Assembly (NCBI GenBank): GCA_030610025.1
Contig: JAUWSP010000236.1
Coordinates: 1 to 5,287, forward strand
Origin: Acidobacteriota bacterium
GTDB lineage: Bacteria > Acidobacteriota > Thermoanaerobaculia > Multivoradales > JAHEKO01
Direction: 5' to 3'
DNA length: 5,287 bases
The position numbers and the translations under genes are program-made. The notes under the pieces are model-generated. The model had not been told where the DNA came from. It ran no database searches and worked only from the letters and a program-made list of their open reading frames with translations. Positions 1 through 5,287 of the stretch are shown piece after piece (within the stretch, counting starts at the first letter, position 1; the number at the start of each line of letters is the position of its first letter).

Positions 1-1684
1 AGATCGCCAGCACCAGCAGGATCAGACCGACTGCGAAGAGCGGTCCCCCTCCTTCGCCCACCTGGGCCCAGAAATCCCGCAGGTTGGAGAACATGGCGAG
101 GATCGTCGAGACCGCCATGAAGAGCATCGGCACACCGGTGAACCAGGGACTCTTACCCCGCTGCACCAGGTAGAGGGTGACTACCAGCAGCGCCAATCCG
201 GCCAGGAGTTGGTTGGTGGTGCCAAACAGGCGCCACAGGGCGAGACCGGCCGGCCGGCCACCGATCTTGTAGAAGGCGAAAAAAGCGATGACGACTACCG
301 CCAGGATGGAGCTGACGAAACGGTTGTCGAGGATCTTCAAGTGCAGCGTCTCACCGATCTCCGAAATGTTGAAGCGCAGGAGACGGGTCGCAGAATCCAG
401 GGTTGTCAGCGCGAAGGAGACGACGACCACGGCGATGAAGGCCGTAGCGAGGCGATGGTCGGCGACACCCAGCTTCTCGATGAACTGGGCCGCCCCGGTG
501 ATGAAGACCCCGACCTGCCGGCCTAGCGACTGCATGGACCCCCAGTCCCGATAGGTGTCGGCCCAGACTTCCGAAGGCTGGTAGCCATCGGTTCCCAGAA
601 TCCCCGCGGTGCAGGCCAGAACGGCCAGCAGCCCCAACAGCGACTCACCCACCATGCCGCCAAAGCCGATGAATCGGGCGTCGGTCTCCTTGTCGATCTG
701 CTTGGCCGTCGTACCCGAGGCGACCAACGAGTGAAAACCGCTCGCCGCGCCACAGGCGATGATGATGAAGACGAACTGATAGAAACTGGGAGCCCCTTCA
801 GGGTGGGGCCGAAACGCCGGCGCGGCAAACTCTGGACGCCACACGAAGACTCCGAGATAGCAGAGGACCAGCCCGAGATAGAGCAGCAGCGAATTGAGGA
901 AGTCTCTGGCTTGAAGCAGGCTCCAGACGGGCAGCACCGAGGCCACGAAGGAGTAGATGAGGAGAATCACGATCCAGACGGTCTGATCGGGCCAGGTGGA
1001 ACGATCCATCCAAAGCAGAGGAAAGCGCAGACCTCCCCACACCGCTGCCAGCATCAACACGAACCCGACCGCTGTGGTGGGTAGCAGGGGGAACTTCTTC
1101 TTGTAGAGCAGGAATCCCATGATCATGGCCAGAACGATCAGCACCCCCGATGGGAAGACCGCGGTCGGAAACGATGAAGGGTCGGCCATCGGTTGTTGCG
1201 GATCCCAGGCATCGCTGATCGAGAACATCACGGCGATGACGTAGACGAAGACCCCCATGGCCAGGGCGATGCCGAAGAAGATGATGAGGTGGAACAGGGT
1301 CTTGGCCCGCTTGCCGATGATGCCCTCGGTCACCTTGCCGACAGACATGCCCTTGGCACGCATGCTGACCACCAACGAACCGAAATCGTGCACGCAACCC
1401 ACGAAGAGAGCCCCGAACAGCACCCAGAGCATGGCCGGAAGCCAGCCCCAGATGACCGCCACTGCCGGCCCGAGCATCGGGGAAAGTCCGGTGATGGAGG
1501 CCCAGTGATGGCCGAAGAGGACGAAGCGGTTCGTCGGCACATAGTCGACGTCGTCGCGCAATTCATGGGACGGGGTTACCGCGGCGGGATCGAGCTCGAA
1601 GAGGCGCCTGGCGAGGAATCTGGAGTAGAAGATGTAGCCGAAAAAGTAGCCCACAAAGCACAATGCCGTGACGAGTGCGCTCAT
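1..1684 (-). CDS. cstA: Carbon starvation protein CstA-family transporter (C-terminus beyond window)
   Basis: Integral inner-membrane transporter of the CstA family (Pfam CstA plus the CstA 5-TM domain). Characterised E. coli members CstA and BtsT are proton-coupled pyruvate importers, and CstA was first linked to peptide uptake in starvation. The 561 residues visible run open to the left edge. Family signatures are GHHWASITGLSPMLGP (58-73), GCVHDFGSLVVSMRAKG (96-112), SGFHSLVASGTTAKQI (315-330), MVGESLLGLLAV (344-355), TTLDSATRLLRF (427-438) and LWRLFGTTNQLLAG (483-496). About 14 hydrophobic segments are visible. Known members range from about 550 to 700 residues, so the missing end is probably short. 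The ATG start is supported by GGGGGGAG five bases upstream and by immediate entry into the first membrane segment. It follows the sulfatase-fold gene on the same strand after 29 bp, with no terminator between them, so an operon is likely. Substrate is inferred from the family only. Confidence 0.95.
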   Translation of the reverse strand, partial: MSALVTALCFVGYFFGYIFYSRFLARRLFELDPAAVTPSHELRDDVDYVPTNRFVLFGHHWASITGLSPMLGPAVAVIWGWLPAMLWVLFGALFVGCVHDFGSLVVSMRAKGMSVGKVTEGIIGKRAKTLFHLIIFFGIALAMGVFVYVIAVMFSISDAWDPQQPMADPSSFPTAVFPSGVLIVLAMIMGFLLYKKKFPLLPTTAVGFVLMLAAVWGGLRFPLLWMDRSTWPDQTVWIVILLIYSFVASVLPVWSLLQARDFLNSLLLYLGLVLCYLGVFVWRPEFAAPAFRPHPEGAPSFYQFVFIIIACGAASGFHSLVASGTTAKQIDKETDARFIGFGGMVGESLLGLLAVLACTAGILGTDGYQPSEVWADTYRDWGSMQSLGRQVGVFITGAAQFIEKLGVADHRLATAFIAVVVVSFALTTLDSATRLLRFNISEIGETLHLKILDNRFVSSILAVVVIAFFAFYKIGGRPAGLALWRLFGTTNQLLAGLALLVVTLYLVQRGKSPWFTGVPMLFMAVSTILAMFSNLRDFWAQVGEGGGPLFAVGLILLVLAI

Positions 1685-1689
1685 CGCTG

Positions 1690-1697
1690 CTCCCCCC
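1690..1697 (-). promoter_or_regulatory. Ribosome binding site of cstA
   Basis: GGGGGGAG on the minus strand lies five bases before the cstA ATG (1684-1682). This strong purine-rich Shine-Dalgarno match fixes the cstA start. It sits in the 29-bp gap after the upstream gene's stop codon, so cstA can be translated from a shared transcript. Confidence 0.7.
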
Positions 1698-1713
1698 TCA
1701 TCTCGGCCCTATC

Positions 1714-3105
1714 CTATTGGAGATATCCCAGAGCCCGAAGGCGATCGAGGACTTCTTCGTCGAGCTCCACCGCGTCCTCGCTGAGCAGACTGGAGCGCTG
1801 CTGCTCGCATTGCTTCAAATGCGCCTTCAAGCGCCGGCTCATCTCAGTGGTTCTGGGAGAGTCTTCAGCCAGGTTGTGCTTCTCGGCGGGGTCTTCAGCC
1901 AGATCGAAGAGGGCCGGTCTGGCCTTGCGCCACGGCAGGCGATCGATGAACTTGAGATCTCCTCGAACGACAGCGGCCGCCTCCACATCCTTCGAGTGAG
2001 GGCTGGCGAGGAACAGCCACCGAGGGGCTTCGAACTCGGCGGGATTCGACCAACTGGTGCGCAGATCCCTCCCCTCCAGGTCCTCTTCCGGGTCCAGCCC
2101 GGCGAGGCCCAGGATCGTGGGCTTCAGGTCCACGAGGCTGGCTGGAGATCTCACCCTCAGCCCAGCGACGCCTTCTCTCTGCGGCGGAACCAGGATCAAG
2201 GGCACTCGGGTCAGCTCGTTGAAAAAGGAGTTGCCGTGCTCGGCCTGGTTGTGCTCCCAGAAGCCCTCTCCGTGATCGGAAGTCACCAGCAGCCAGGTGG
2301 ATTGAGTCAACCGGCGCTCGTCCAGGGCCTCGGCGATCCTGCCGATCAGCTCATCGGTGTAGCGAACCTCGCCGTCATAGGCGTTGATCATCTCCTGTCG
2401 ACGGGCGCGCCCCGTCTTCGGACTCGAGGGTCCGAACATCGAGTCGTACGGCGGTGGCGGTGCGTAGGGCCGATGGGGATAGACCAGATGGAGATTGAGG
2501 AAGAACTTCTGAGCCCCGAGCTCGTCCAGGCTGGCCAGGAACTGATCCAGAACGAAGTCGGACTCGGTGACGGTCCAGCTATCGAAGCCTCCGTCCAGAA
2601 ACAGGCTATGCCACTCATCGAAACCCTGGTCGAACCGCAGCTCCGGGTTGATGCCCGGGTGATCCACCAGGGCTACAGTGCGATAGCCGCCCTCCTGCAA
2701 CCGCTCAGCCAGGGTCGGCAGCTGGCTCGGCAGGGGAATCCCGATGGCCTTCTTGAGAGGCAGCGGCGGGAACACGGCACGTGGGTATCGACCGGTGATG
2801 TGCGTGGCGATGGCCGGATTCGTCCAGGGAGCCACCGAGTAGAAGTTCTCGAAGAGGACGCCCGATTCCGCCAATCGATCCAGATTCGGCGAGGTATCGC
2901 GATCGTAGCCATAGCAGCCAAGATGGTCCGCCCGCAGGGTATCCACCATGACCAGAACGACGTTGTTTTGCTCGCCGCCGGCGCTAATGCCGCAGCCCAC
3001 TACGGCCAGCAGCAACACCGTCGAACCGACCCATCCAGCTACCCTCGGTAGCCTGAGATTTCTGTCTCTTCTCCACCTCACAAGAGAGTGTCCCTCCAGA
3101 TCCAT
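1714..3105 (-). CDS. Sulfatase-superfamily lipoprotein hydrolase with Thr at the nucleophile position
   Basis: A 463-residue member of the alkaline phosphatase/sulfatase superfamily, which acts on sulfate or phosphate esters. The N-terminus has an Arg-rich stretch, a hydrophobic core (about 24-36) and a lipobox VVGC (35-38), so it is probably a lipoprotein in the periplasm or on the outer membrane. Fold motifs in order: VVLVMVDTLRADHLGCYGY (49-67, metal ligand D55), APWTNPAIATHITGRYP (92-108), HLVYPHRPY (206-214), AYDGEVRYTDELIGRI (242-257), VTSDHGEGFWEH (274-285, D277/H278), AEHGN with H290, the C-terminal DLAEDPAEKHNLA (401-413), and the tail LRALGYLQ. The classical C/S-x-P-x-R motif reads T95-N-P-A-I: Thr replaces the formylglycine precursor and Arg is absent. 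It may therefore be a phosphodiesterase, phosphatase or transferase-like enzyme; substrate unknown. Coordinates give the longest reading frame from ATG at 3105. A GTG at 3081 has the better ribosome binding site and gives a more typical signal peptide, so the first eight residues may not exist. cstA follows after 29 bp. Confidence 0.92.
   Translation of the reverse strand: MDLEGHSLVRWRRDRNLRLPRVAGWVGSTVLLLAVVGCGISAGGEQNNVVLVMVDTLRADHLGCYGYDRDTSPNLDRLAESGVLFENFYSVAPWTNPAIATHITGRYPRAVFPPLPLKKAIGIPLPSQLPTLAERLQEGGYRTVALVDHPGINPELRFDQGFDEWHSLFLDGGFDSWTVTESDFVLDQFLASLDELGAQKFFLNLHLVYPHRPYAPPPPYDSMFGPSSPKTGRARRQEMINAYDGEVRYTDELIGRIAEALDERRLTQSTWLLVTSDHGEGFWEHNQAEHGNSFFNELTRVPLILVPPQREGVAGLRVRSPASLVDLKPTILGLAGLDPEEDLEGRDLRTSWSNPAEFEAPRWLFLASPHSKDVEAAAVVRGDLKFIDRLPWRKARPALFDLAEDPAEKHNLAEDSPRTTEMSRRLKAHLKQCEQQRSSLLSEDAVELDEEVLDRLRALGYLQ
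3091..3097 (-). promoter_or_regulatory. Ribosome binding site favouring a GTG start at 3081
   Basis: GGAGGGA on the minus strand lies about ten bases before an in-frame GTG (3081-3079) inside the 5' end of the sulfatase-fold gene. No Shine-Dalgarno match precedes the ATG at 3105. Starting at the GTG gives MRWRRDRNLRLPR followed by the hydrophobic core and lipobox, a 29-residue signal peptide. The spacing is slightly long, so this is a likely but not certain start. Confidence 0.45.
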
Positions 3106-3111
3106 CCATCG

Positions 3112-3140
3112 ATTGTACGGAAGCCCTCTGTTTCCGGAAA
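3112..3140 (-). promoter_or_regulatory. Candidate promoter for the sulfatase-fold gene and cstA
   Basis: On the minus strand a TACAAT hexamer (3117-3112, five of six matches to TATAAT) lies 17 bases after TTTCCG (3140-3135, a weak -35 with three matches). Transcription would begin near 3105, on top of the annotated ATG, which agrees with translation from the GTG at 3081. The -35 lies inside a perfect palindrome. AT-rich hexamers are rare in this GC-rich DNA, but one match can still be chance. Confidence 0.35.
3131..3140. promoter_or_regulatory. Perfect 10-bp palindrome TTTCCGGAAA, possible operator
   Basis: TTTCCGGAAA is a perfect inverted repeat with no spacer in the divergent intergenic region. 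It covers the candidate -35 of the minus-strand promoter, so a dimeric regulator bound here could repress that promoter. I recognise no named regulator for it, and a 10-bp palindrome alone is weak evidence. Confidence 0.25.
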
Positions 3141-3207
3141 GCCGTAGCCAAGATGCAGCCCGCTCACGGGCCGCTCAGACCCAAACACTCCTACCTCACC
3201 CAACAGA

Positions 3208-3236
3208 TTGCTTGGCTGGGTTCCGCCTGATAGAAA
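3208..3236 (+). promoter_or_regulatory. Candidate promoter for the amidohydrolase gene
   Basis: TTGCTT (3208-3213) and TAGAAA (3231-3236) are separated by 17 bp, matching sigma-70 boxes at three and four of six positions. The predicted start near 3243 would leave a leader of about 65 bases before the ATG at 3310. The match is weak and is given as the best candidate in the region. Confidence 0.25.
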
Positions 3237-3291
3237 GCCACCATGATCCAGCGCAACCGGCAGGCCAAATCGCCGATGCCGTTCGCGCCAA

Positions 3292-3302
3292 GGGGGGAGA
3301 GG
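3292..3302 (+). promoter_or_regulatory. Ribosome binding site of the amidohydrolase gene
   Basis: GGGGGGAGAGG ends seven bases before the ATG at 3310, so the GAGG core is well placed. The octamer GGGGGGAG is the same one that precedes cstA. It supports the chosen start, and the signal peptide begins directly after it. Confidence 0.65.
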
Positions 3303-3309
3303 TCGACTC

Positions 3310-4938
3310 ATGAAACAAGCTCGAAGCTCGAAGTTCCGTCGGTCATTCAAAACTGCCATCGTTGCACTGTCTCTCCTGTCCGGGACGATCCTACTCGCTG
3401 AGGATGTGCCCCGATCAATACCCGAGGCCCCCCCGCGCAATGAGGGAGAGGGTCCGTTCTCACGCCTGATCCTGCGAGGTGGAACCCTGATCGACGGCAC
3501 GGGCGCACCTGCGATCGGACCGGTCGACATCCTTGTCGAGGGCAACCGGATTGTCGACATCAAGAACGTCGGAGTGCCCGGCGTACCCATCGACGCGGAG
3601 AAGAGGCCTCAGGCGGGAGCCGAGGATCGGGAGCTGAACGTCGAAGGCATGTACATCCTGCCGGGCTTGATCGATATGCACGGCCACATCGGTGGGGTCG
3701 AGCAGGGGACTCCAGCCGAGTACGTTCTCAAGCTGTGGATGGGGCACGGCATCACCACGATCCGCGAACCCGGCAGTGGCAACGGACTCGACTGGGTCCT
3801 GGAGCACAAGGCCAGGAGCGCCCGCAATGAGATCACCGCCCCGCGGATTCATCCCTATCTGTTCTTCGGTGCGGGCCGCAAGGAGCCCTTCACGACACCG
3901 GACCAGGCCCGGGAGTGGGTCCGCGAGACAGCGGCCCGAGGAGCCGATGGCATCAAGTTCTTCGGCGCGCCGCCCGAGATCATGGAGGCGGCCCTGGACG
4001 AAGCCAAGAAACAGGGACTTCGCAGCGCCTGTCACCACGCACAGATGTCGGTGACCCGGGTGAACGTCCTGGACACGGCGCGCTGGGGTCTGACCAGCAT
4101 GGAGCACTGGTACGGCCTGCCCGAAGCTCTGTTCATAGATCAGACCGTCCAGGACTACCCGCTCGACTACAACTACGCCAACGAGCTCGATCGCTTCGGT
4201 CAGGCCGGCCAACTCTGGAAGCAGGCGGCTCCACCGGGGAGCGAGCGCTGGTACGAAGTCATGGACGAGCTCATCGAGCTCGACTTCACGATCGATCCCA
4301 CCTTCACGCCGTACGAAGCGAACCGCGACCTGATGCGGATCCGTGGCGACGAATGGCACGAGATGTACACCCTGCCCTCGTTGTGGAGGTTCTTCGCACC
4401 CAATCGAGAGAACCATGCCTCCTATTGGTACTACTGGACGACCGCTGACGAGATCACCTGGAAGGAGAATTTCCGTCTCTGGATGACCTTCGTCAACGAT
4501 TTCAAGAATCGGGGTGGCAGGGTCACCACGGGCTCGGATTCCGGCTACATCTACAAGATCTACGGCTTCGGCTACATCCGCGAGCTGGAGCTGCTACAGG
4601 AGGCCGGCTTTCATCCCCTGGAGGTGATTCGTGCCGCCACCCTGAGCGGCGCGGAGGCCCTGGGCCAGGCCGATCAGATCGGCTCCGTGGAGGCGGGCAA
4701 GCTGGCCGACATGGTCATCGTCGATGCCAATCCACTGGAGAACCTCAAGGTGCTCTACGGTACCGGCGCCATCAAGCTGAACGAGGACAACGAAGTGGTC
4801 CGCGTCGGCGGTGTGCGCTACACGATCAAGGACGGCATCATCTTCGACGCCAGGCAGTTGCTGAGCGATGTGCGCGAGATCGTCCAACAGGCCAAGGAAA
4901 AAGAGGGCTTCGTCCTCACCCAACCGGGCCTCGACTAG
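3310..4938 (+). CDS. Secreted metal-dependent amidohydrolase (imidazolonepropionase/prolidase-like)
   Basis: A 542-residue amidohydrolase-superfamily enzyme, nearest in style to the imidazolonepropionase-like and Xaa-Pro dipeptidase-like group, which hydrolyses amide or related bonds with one or two metal ions. The N-terminus has basic residues (K2-K14), a hydrophobic core (16-30) and a possible cleavage after LLA (28-30), so export by Sec to the periplasm is likely. The N-terminal beta part reads [13 protein letters not shown] (53-65). Likely metal and catalytic residues are H124 and H126 (IDMHGHIGG), K216 (GIKFFG, candidate carbamylated Lys), H242/H243 (CHHAQ), H266 (MEHWYG) and D410 (TGSDSGY). 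The C-terminal signature is [13 protein letters not shown] (440-452) with [19 protein letters not shown] (458-476). Between H266 and D410 lies an unusually long aromatic-rich stretch, including YWYYW at 372-376. The gene diverges from the sulfatase-fold/cstA pair and converges on purE. All expected residues are present, so it should be active. The substrate cannot be read from sequence; dipeptides, lactams or cyclic imides are options. Confidence 0.92.
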   Translation: MKQARSSKFRRSFKTAIVALSLLSGTILLAEDVPRSIPEAPPRNEGEGPFSRLILRGGTLIDGTGAPAIGPVDILVEGNRIVDIKNVGVPGVPIDAEKRPQAGAEDRELNVEGMYILPGLIDMHGHIGGVEQGTPAEYVLKLWMGHGITTIREPGSGNGLDWVLEHKARSARNEITAPRIHPYLFFGAGRKEPFTTPDQAREWVRETAARGADGIKFFGAPPEIMEAALDEAKKQGLRSACHHAQMSVTRVNVLDTARWGLTSMEHWYGLPEALFIDQTVQDYPLDYNYANELDRFGQAGQLWKQAAPPGSERWYEVMDELIELDFTIDPTFTPYEANRDLMRIRGDEWHEMYTLPSLWRFFAPNRENHASYWYYWTTADEITWKENFRLWMTFVNDFKNRGGRVTTGSDSGYIYKIYGFGYIRELELLQEAGFHPLEVIRAATLSGAEALGQADQIGSVEAGKLADMVIVDANPLENLKVLYGTGAIKLNEDNEVVRVGGVRYTIKDGIIFDARQLLSDVREIVQQAKEKEGFVLTQPGLD

Positions 4939-4957
4939 CGCGGGAAGAGGGGGCCGC

Positions 4958-5287
4958 TCAAGCCGGTGGTGGCTGTCGGGGATCGGGATCGGCCAGGATC
5001 TTCTCCGATTGGGCCTTGCGGAAGGCCTTCAGGGCTTCACCGATTGCGGGATGCGTCGCCGCCAGGATCGCCGCCGAGAAGAGGGCCGCATTGACAGCTC
5101 CAGCCTTGCCCACGGCGAAGGTAGCCACCGGGATTCCAGCCGGCATCTGCACCGTGGAGAGCAGGGAGTCCAGACCCTGGAGCTTCGACTCCATGGGCAC
5201 CCCGAGAACCGGCAAAACGGTCTGCGACGCCATGACGCCGGCCAGGTGGGCGGCACCACCGGCAGCACCGATGAAGACTTCCGTTCC
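4958..5287 (-). CDS. purE: N5-carboxyaminoimidazole ribonucleotide mutase PurE (N-terminus beyond window)
   Basis: C-terminal part of PurE, the cytoplasmic enzyme that rearranges N5-CAIR to CAIR in de novo purine synthesis, usually acting with the ATP-dependent PurK. The 109 visible residues enter from the right edge in frame. They carry [15 protein letters not shown] (7-21 of the fragment, conserved His at 14), [39 protein letters not shown] and the tail [14 protein letters not shown], which match class I bacterial PurE along their whole length. The family is about 160-170 residues, so roughly 60 N-terminal residues, including the SAHRTP region, lie outside. Compared with the E. coli GAGGAAHLPG loop it has two Ala substitutions ([11 protein letters not shown]), a variation I expect among bacterial PurEs. 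It is convergent with the amidohydrolase gene across 19 bp, with no clear terminator hairpin between them. Being a housekeeping gene, it is probably unrelated to the other three. Confidence 0.97.
   Translation of the reverse strand, partial: GTEVFIGAAGGAAHLAGVMASQTVLPVLGVPMESKLQGLDSLLSTVQMPAGIPVATFAVGKAGAVNAALFSAAILAATHPAIGEALKAFRKAQSEKILADPDPRQPPPA

Larger units (their letters stand above)
3106..3309. other. Divergent intergenic region (204 bp)
   Basis: This 204-bp gap separates the minus-strand sulfatase-fold gene from the plus-strand amidohydrolase gene and must carry the promoters of both. Besides the sites listed separately it holds CCGCTCA twice (3160-3166 and 3171-3177, starts 11 bp apart, one helical turn), a small inverted repeat GCCCG-CTCA-CGGGC (3158-3171), and ACCCA/TGGGT arms (3198-3202 and 3217-3221). 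Frames open across it are extensions or shadows of the flanking genes. I see no small gene or RNA here. Confidence 0.6.

Noticed and set aside
798..1397. A 199-codon minus-strand frame, and plus-strand frames at 209-526, 731-1084 and 1193-1999, within cstA.
   Set aside because: All are off-frame or antisense shadows of the CstA reading frame, which is continuous from 1684 to the window edge and matches the family throughout.
1681..1701. A six-codon minus-strand mini-ORF (MRGEQR) whose TGA overlaps the cstA ATG, suggesting translational coupling.
   Set aside because: The mini-ORF is mostly the Shine-Dalgarno sequence itself and has no convincing ribosome binding site, so the overlap is probably chance.
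1675..3051. A 458-codon open frame on the plus strand, antisense to the sulfatase-fold gene.
   Set aside because: It is in exact codon register with the real gene, so it is open only because that gene avoids TTA, CTA and TCA codons, as expected in GC-rich DNA. Its translation shows no recognisable motif, while the minus-strand protein has many.
3158..3171. GCCCG-CTCA-CGGGC hairpin as a terminator.
   Set aside because: The 5-bp stem is not followed by a T-run on either strand, and its place in a divergent promoter region does not suit termination.
2948..3590. Open frames crossing the divergent intergenic region (plus 2948-3313; minus 3078-3590).
   Set aside because: They overlap the starts of both real genes, have low-complexity Arg/Ser/Pro-rich translations and no supporting ribosome binding site or motif.
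3460..4416. A 318-codon open frame on the minus strand, antisense to the amidohydrolase gene.
   Set aside because: It has the same register as the sense codons and the same cause; the sense protein has the full amidohydrolase motif set.
4939..4957. A possible bidirectional terminator in the convergent gap between the amidohydrolase gene and purE.
   Set aside because: The 19-bp G-rich gap forms no convincing stem and lacks a T-tract in either direction.

Overview
The window is a GC-rich, densely coding bacterial segment with four recognisable protein genes, two of them cut by the window ends. It holds no RNA gene, mobile element, CRISPR array or long repeat that I can see. High GC, a lipoprotein sulfatase-fold enzyme with the C-terminal LRALGYL tail, and a secreted imidazolonepropionase-like amidohydrolase fit a Gram-negative heterotroph of the Acidobacteriota/Myxococcota kind. 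That placement is an inference from style, not from a marker gene.

Layout, left to right: (1) 1-1684, minus strand, a carbon-starvation protein (CstA family) membrane transporter whose C-terminal end lies beyond the left edge. (2) 1714-3105, minus strand, a lipoprotein of the alkaline phosphatase/sulfatase superfamily. It lies 29 bp upstream of cstA and is very probably co-transcribed with it. (3) 3106-3309, a divergent intergenic region with candidate promoters for both directions, a perfect 10-bp palindrome and a short direct repeat. (4) 3310-4938, plus strand, a secreted metal-dependent amidohydrolase with a complete set of likely metal ligands. (5) 4939-4957, a 19-bp convergent gap. (6) 4958-5287, minus strand, the C-terminal two thirds of PurE of purine biosynthesis.

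How they may work together: the lipoprotein hydrolase and the amidohydrolase both act outside the cytoplasm and diverge from one regulatory region, and CstA imports small carbon compounds (pyruvate, possibly peptides). A scavenging role, with extracytoplasmic hydrolysis followed by uptake, is a reasonable but unproven reading. PurE is housekeeping and probably unrelated. The most unusual point is that the sulfatase-fold protein has Thr where classical sulfatases have the Cys/Ser that becomes formylglycine, and lacks the motif Arg, so it may not be a sulfatase. I found no clear sign of a wholly new multi-gene system.
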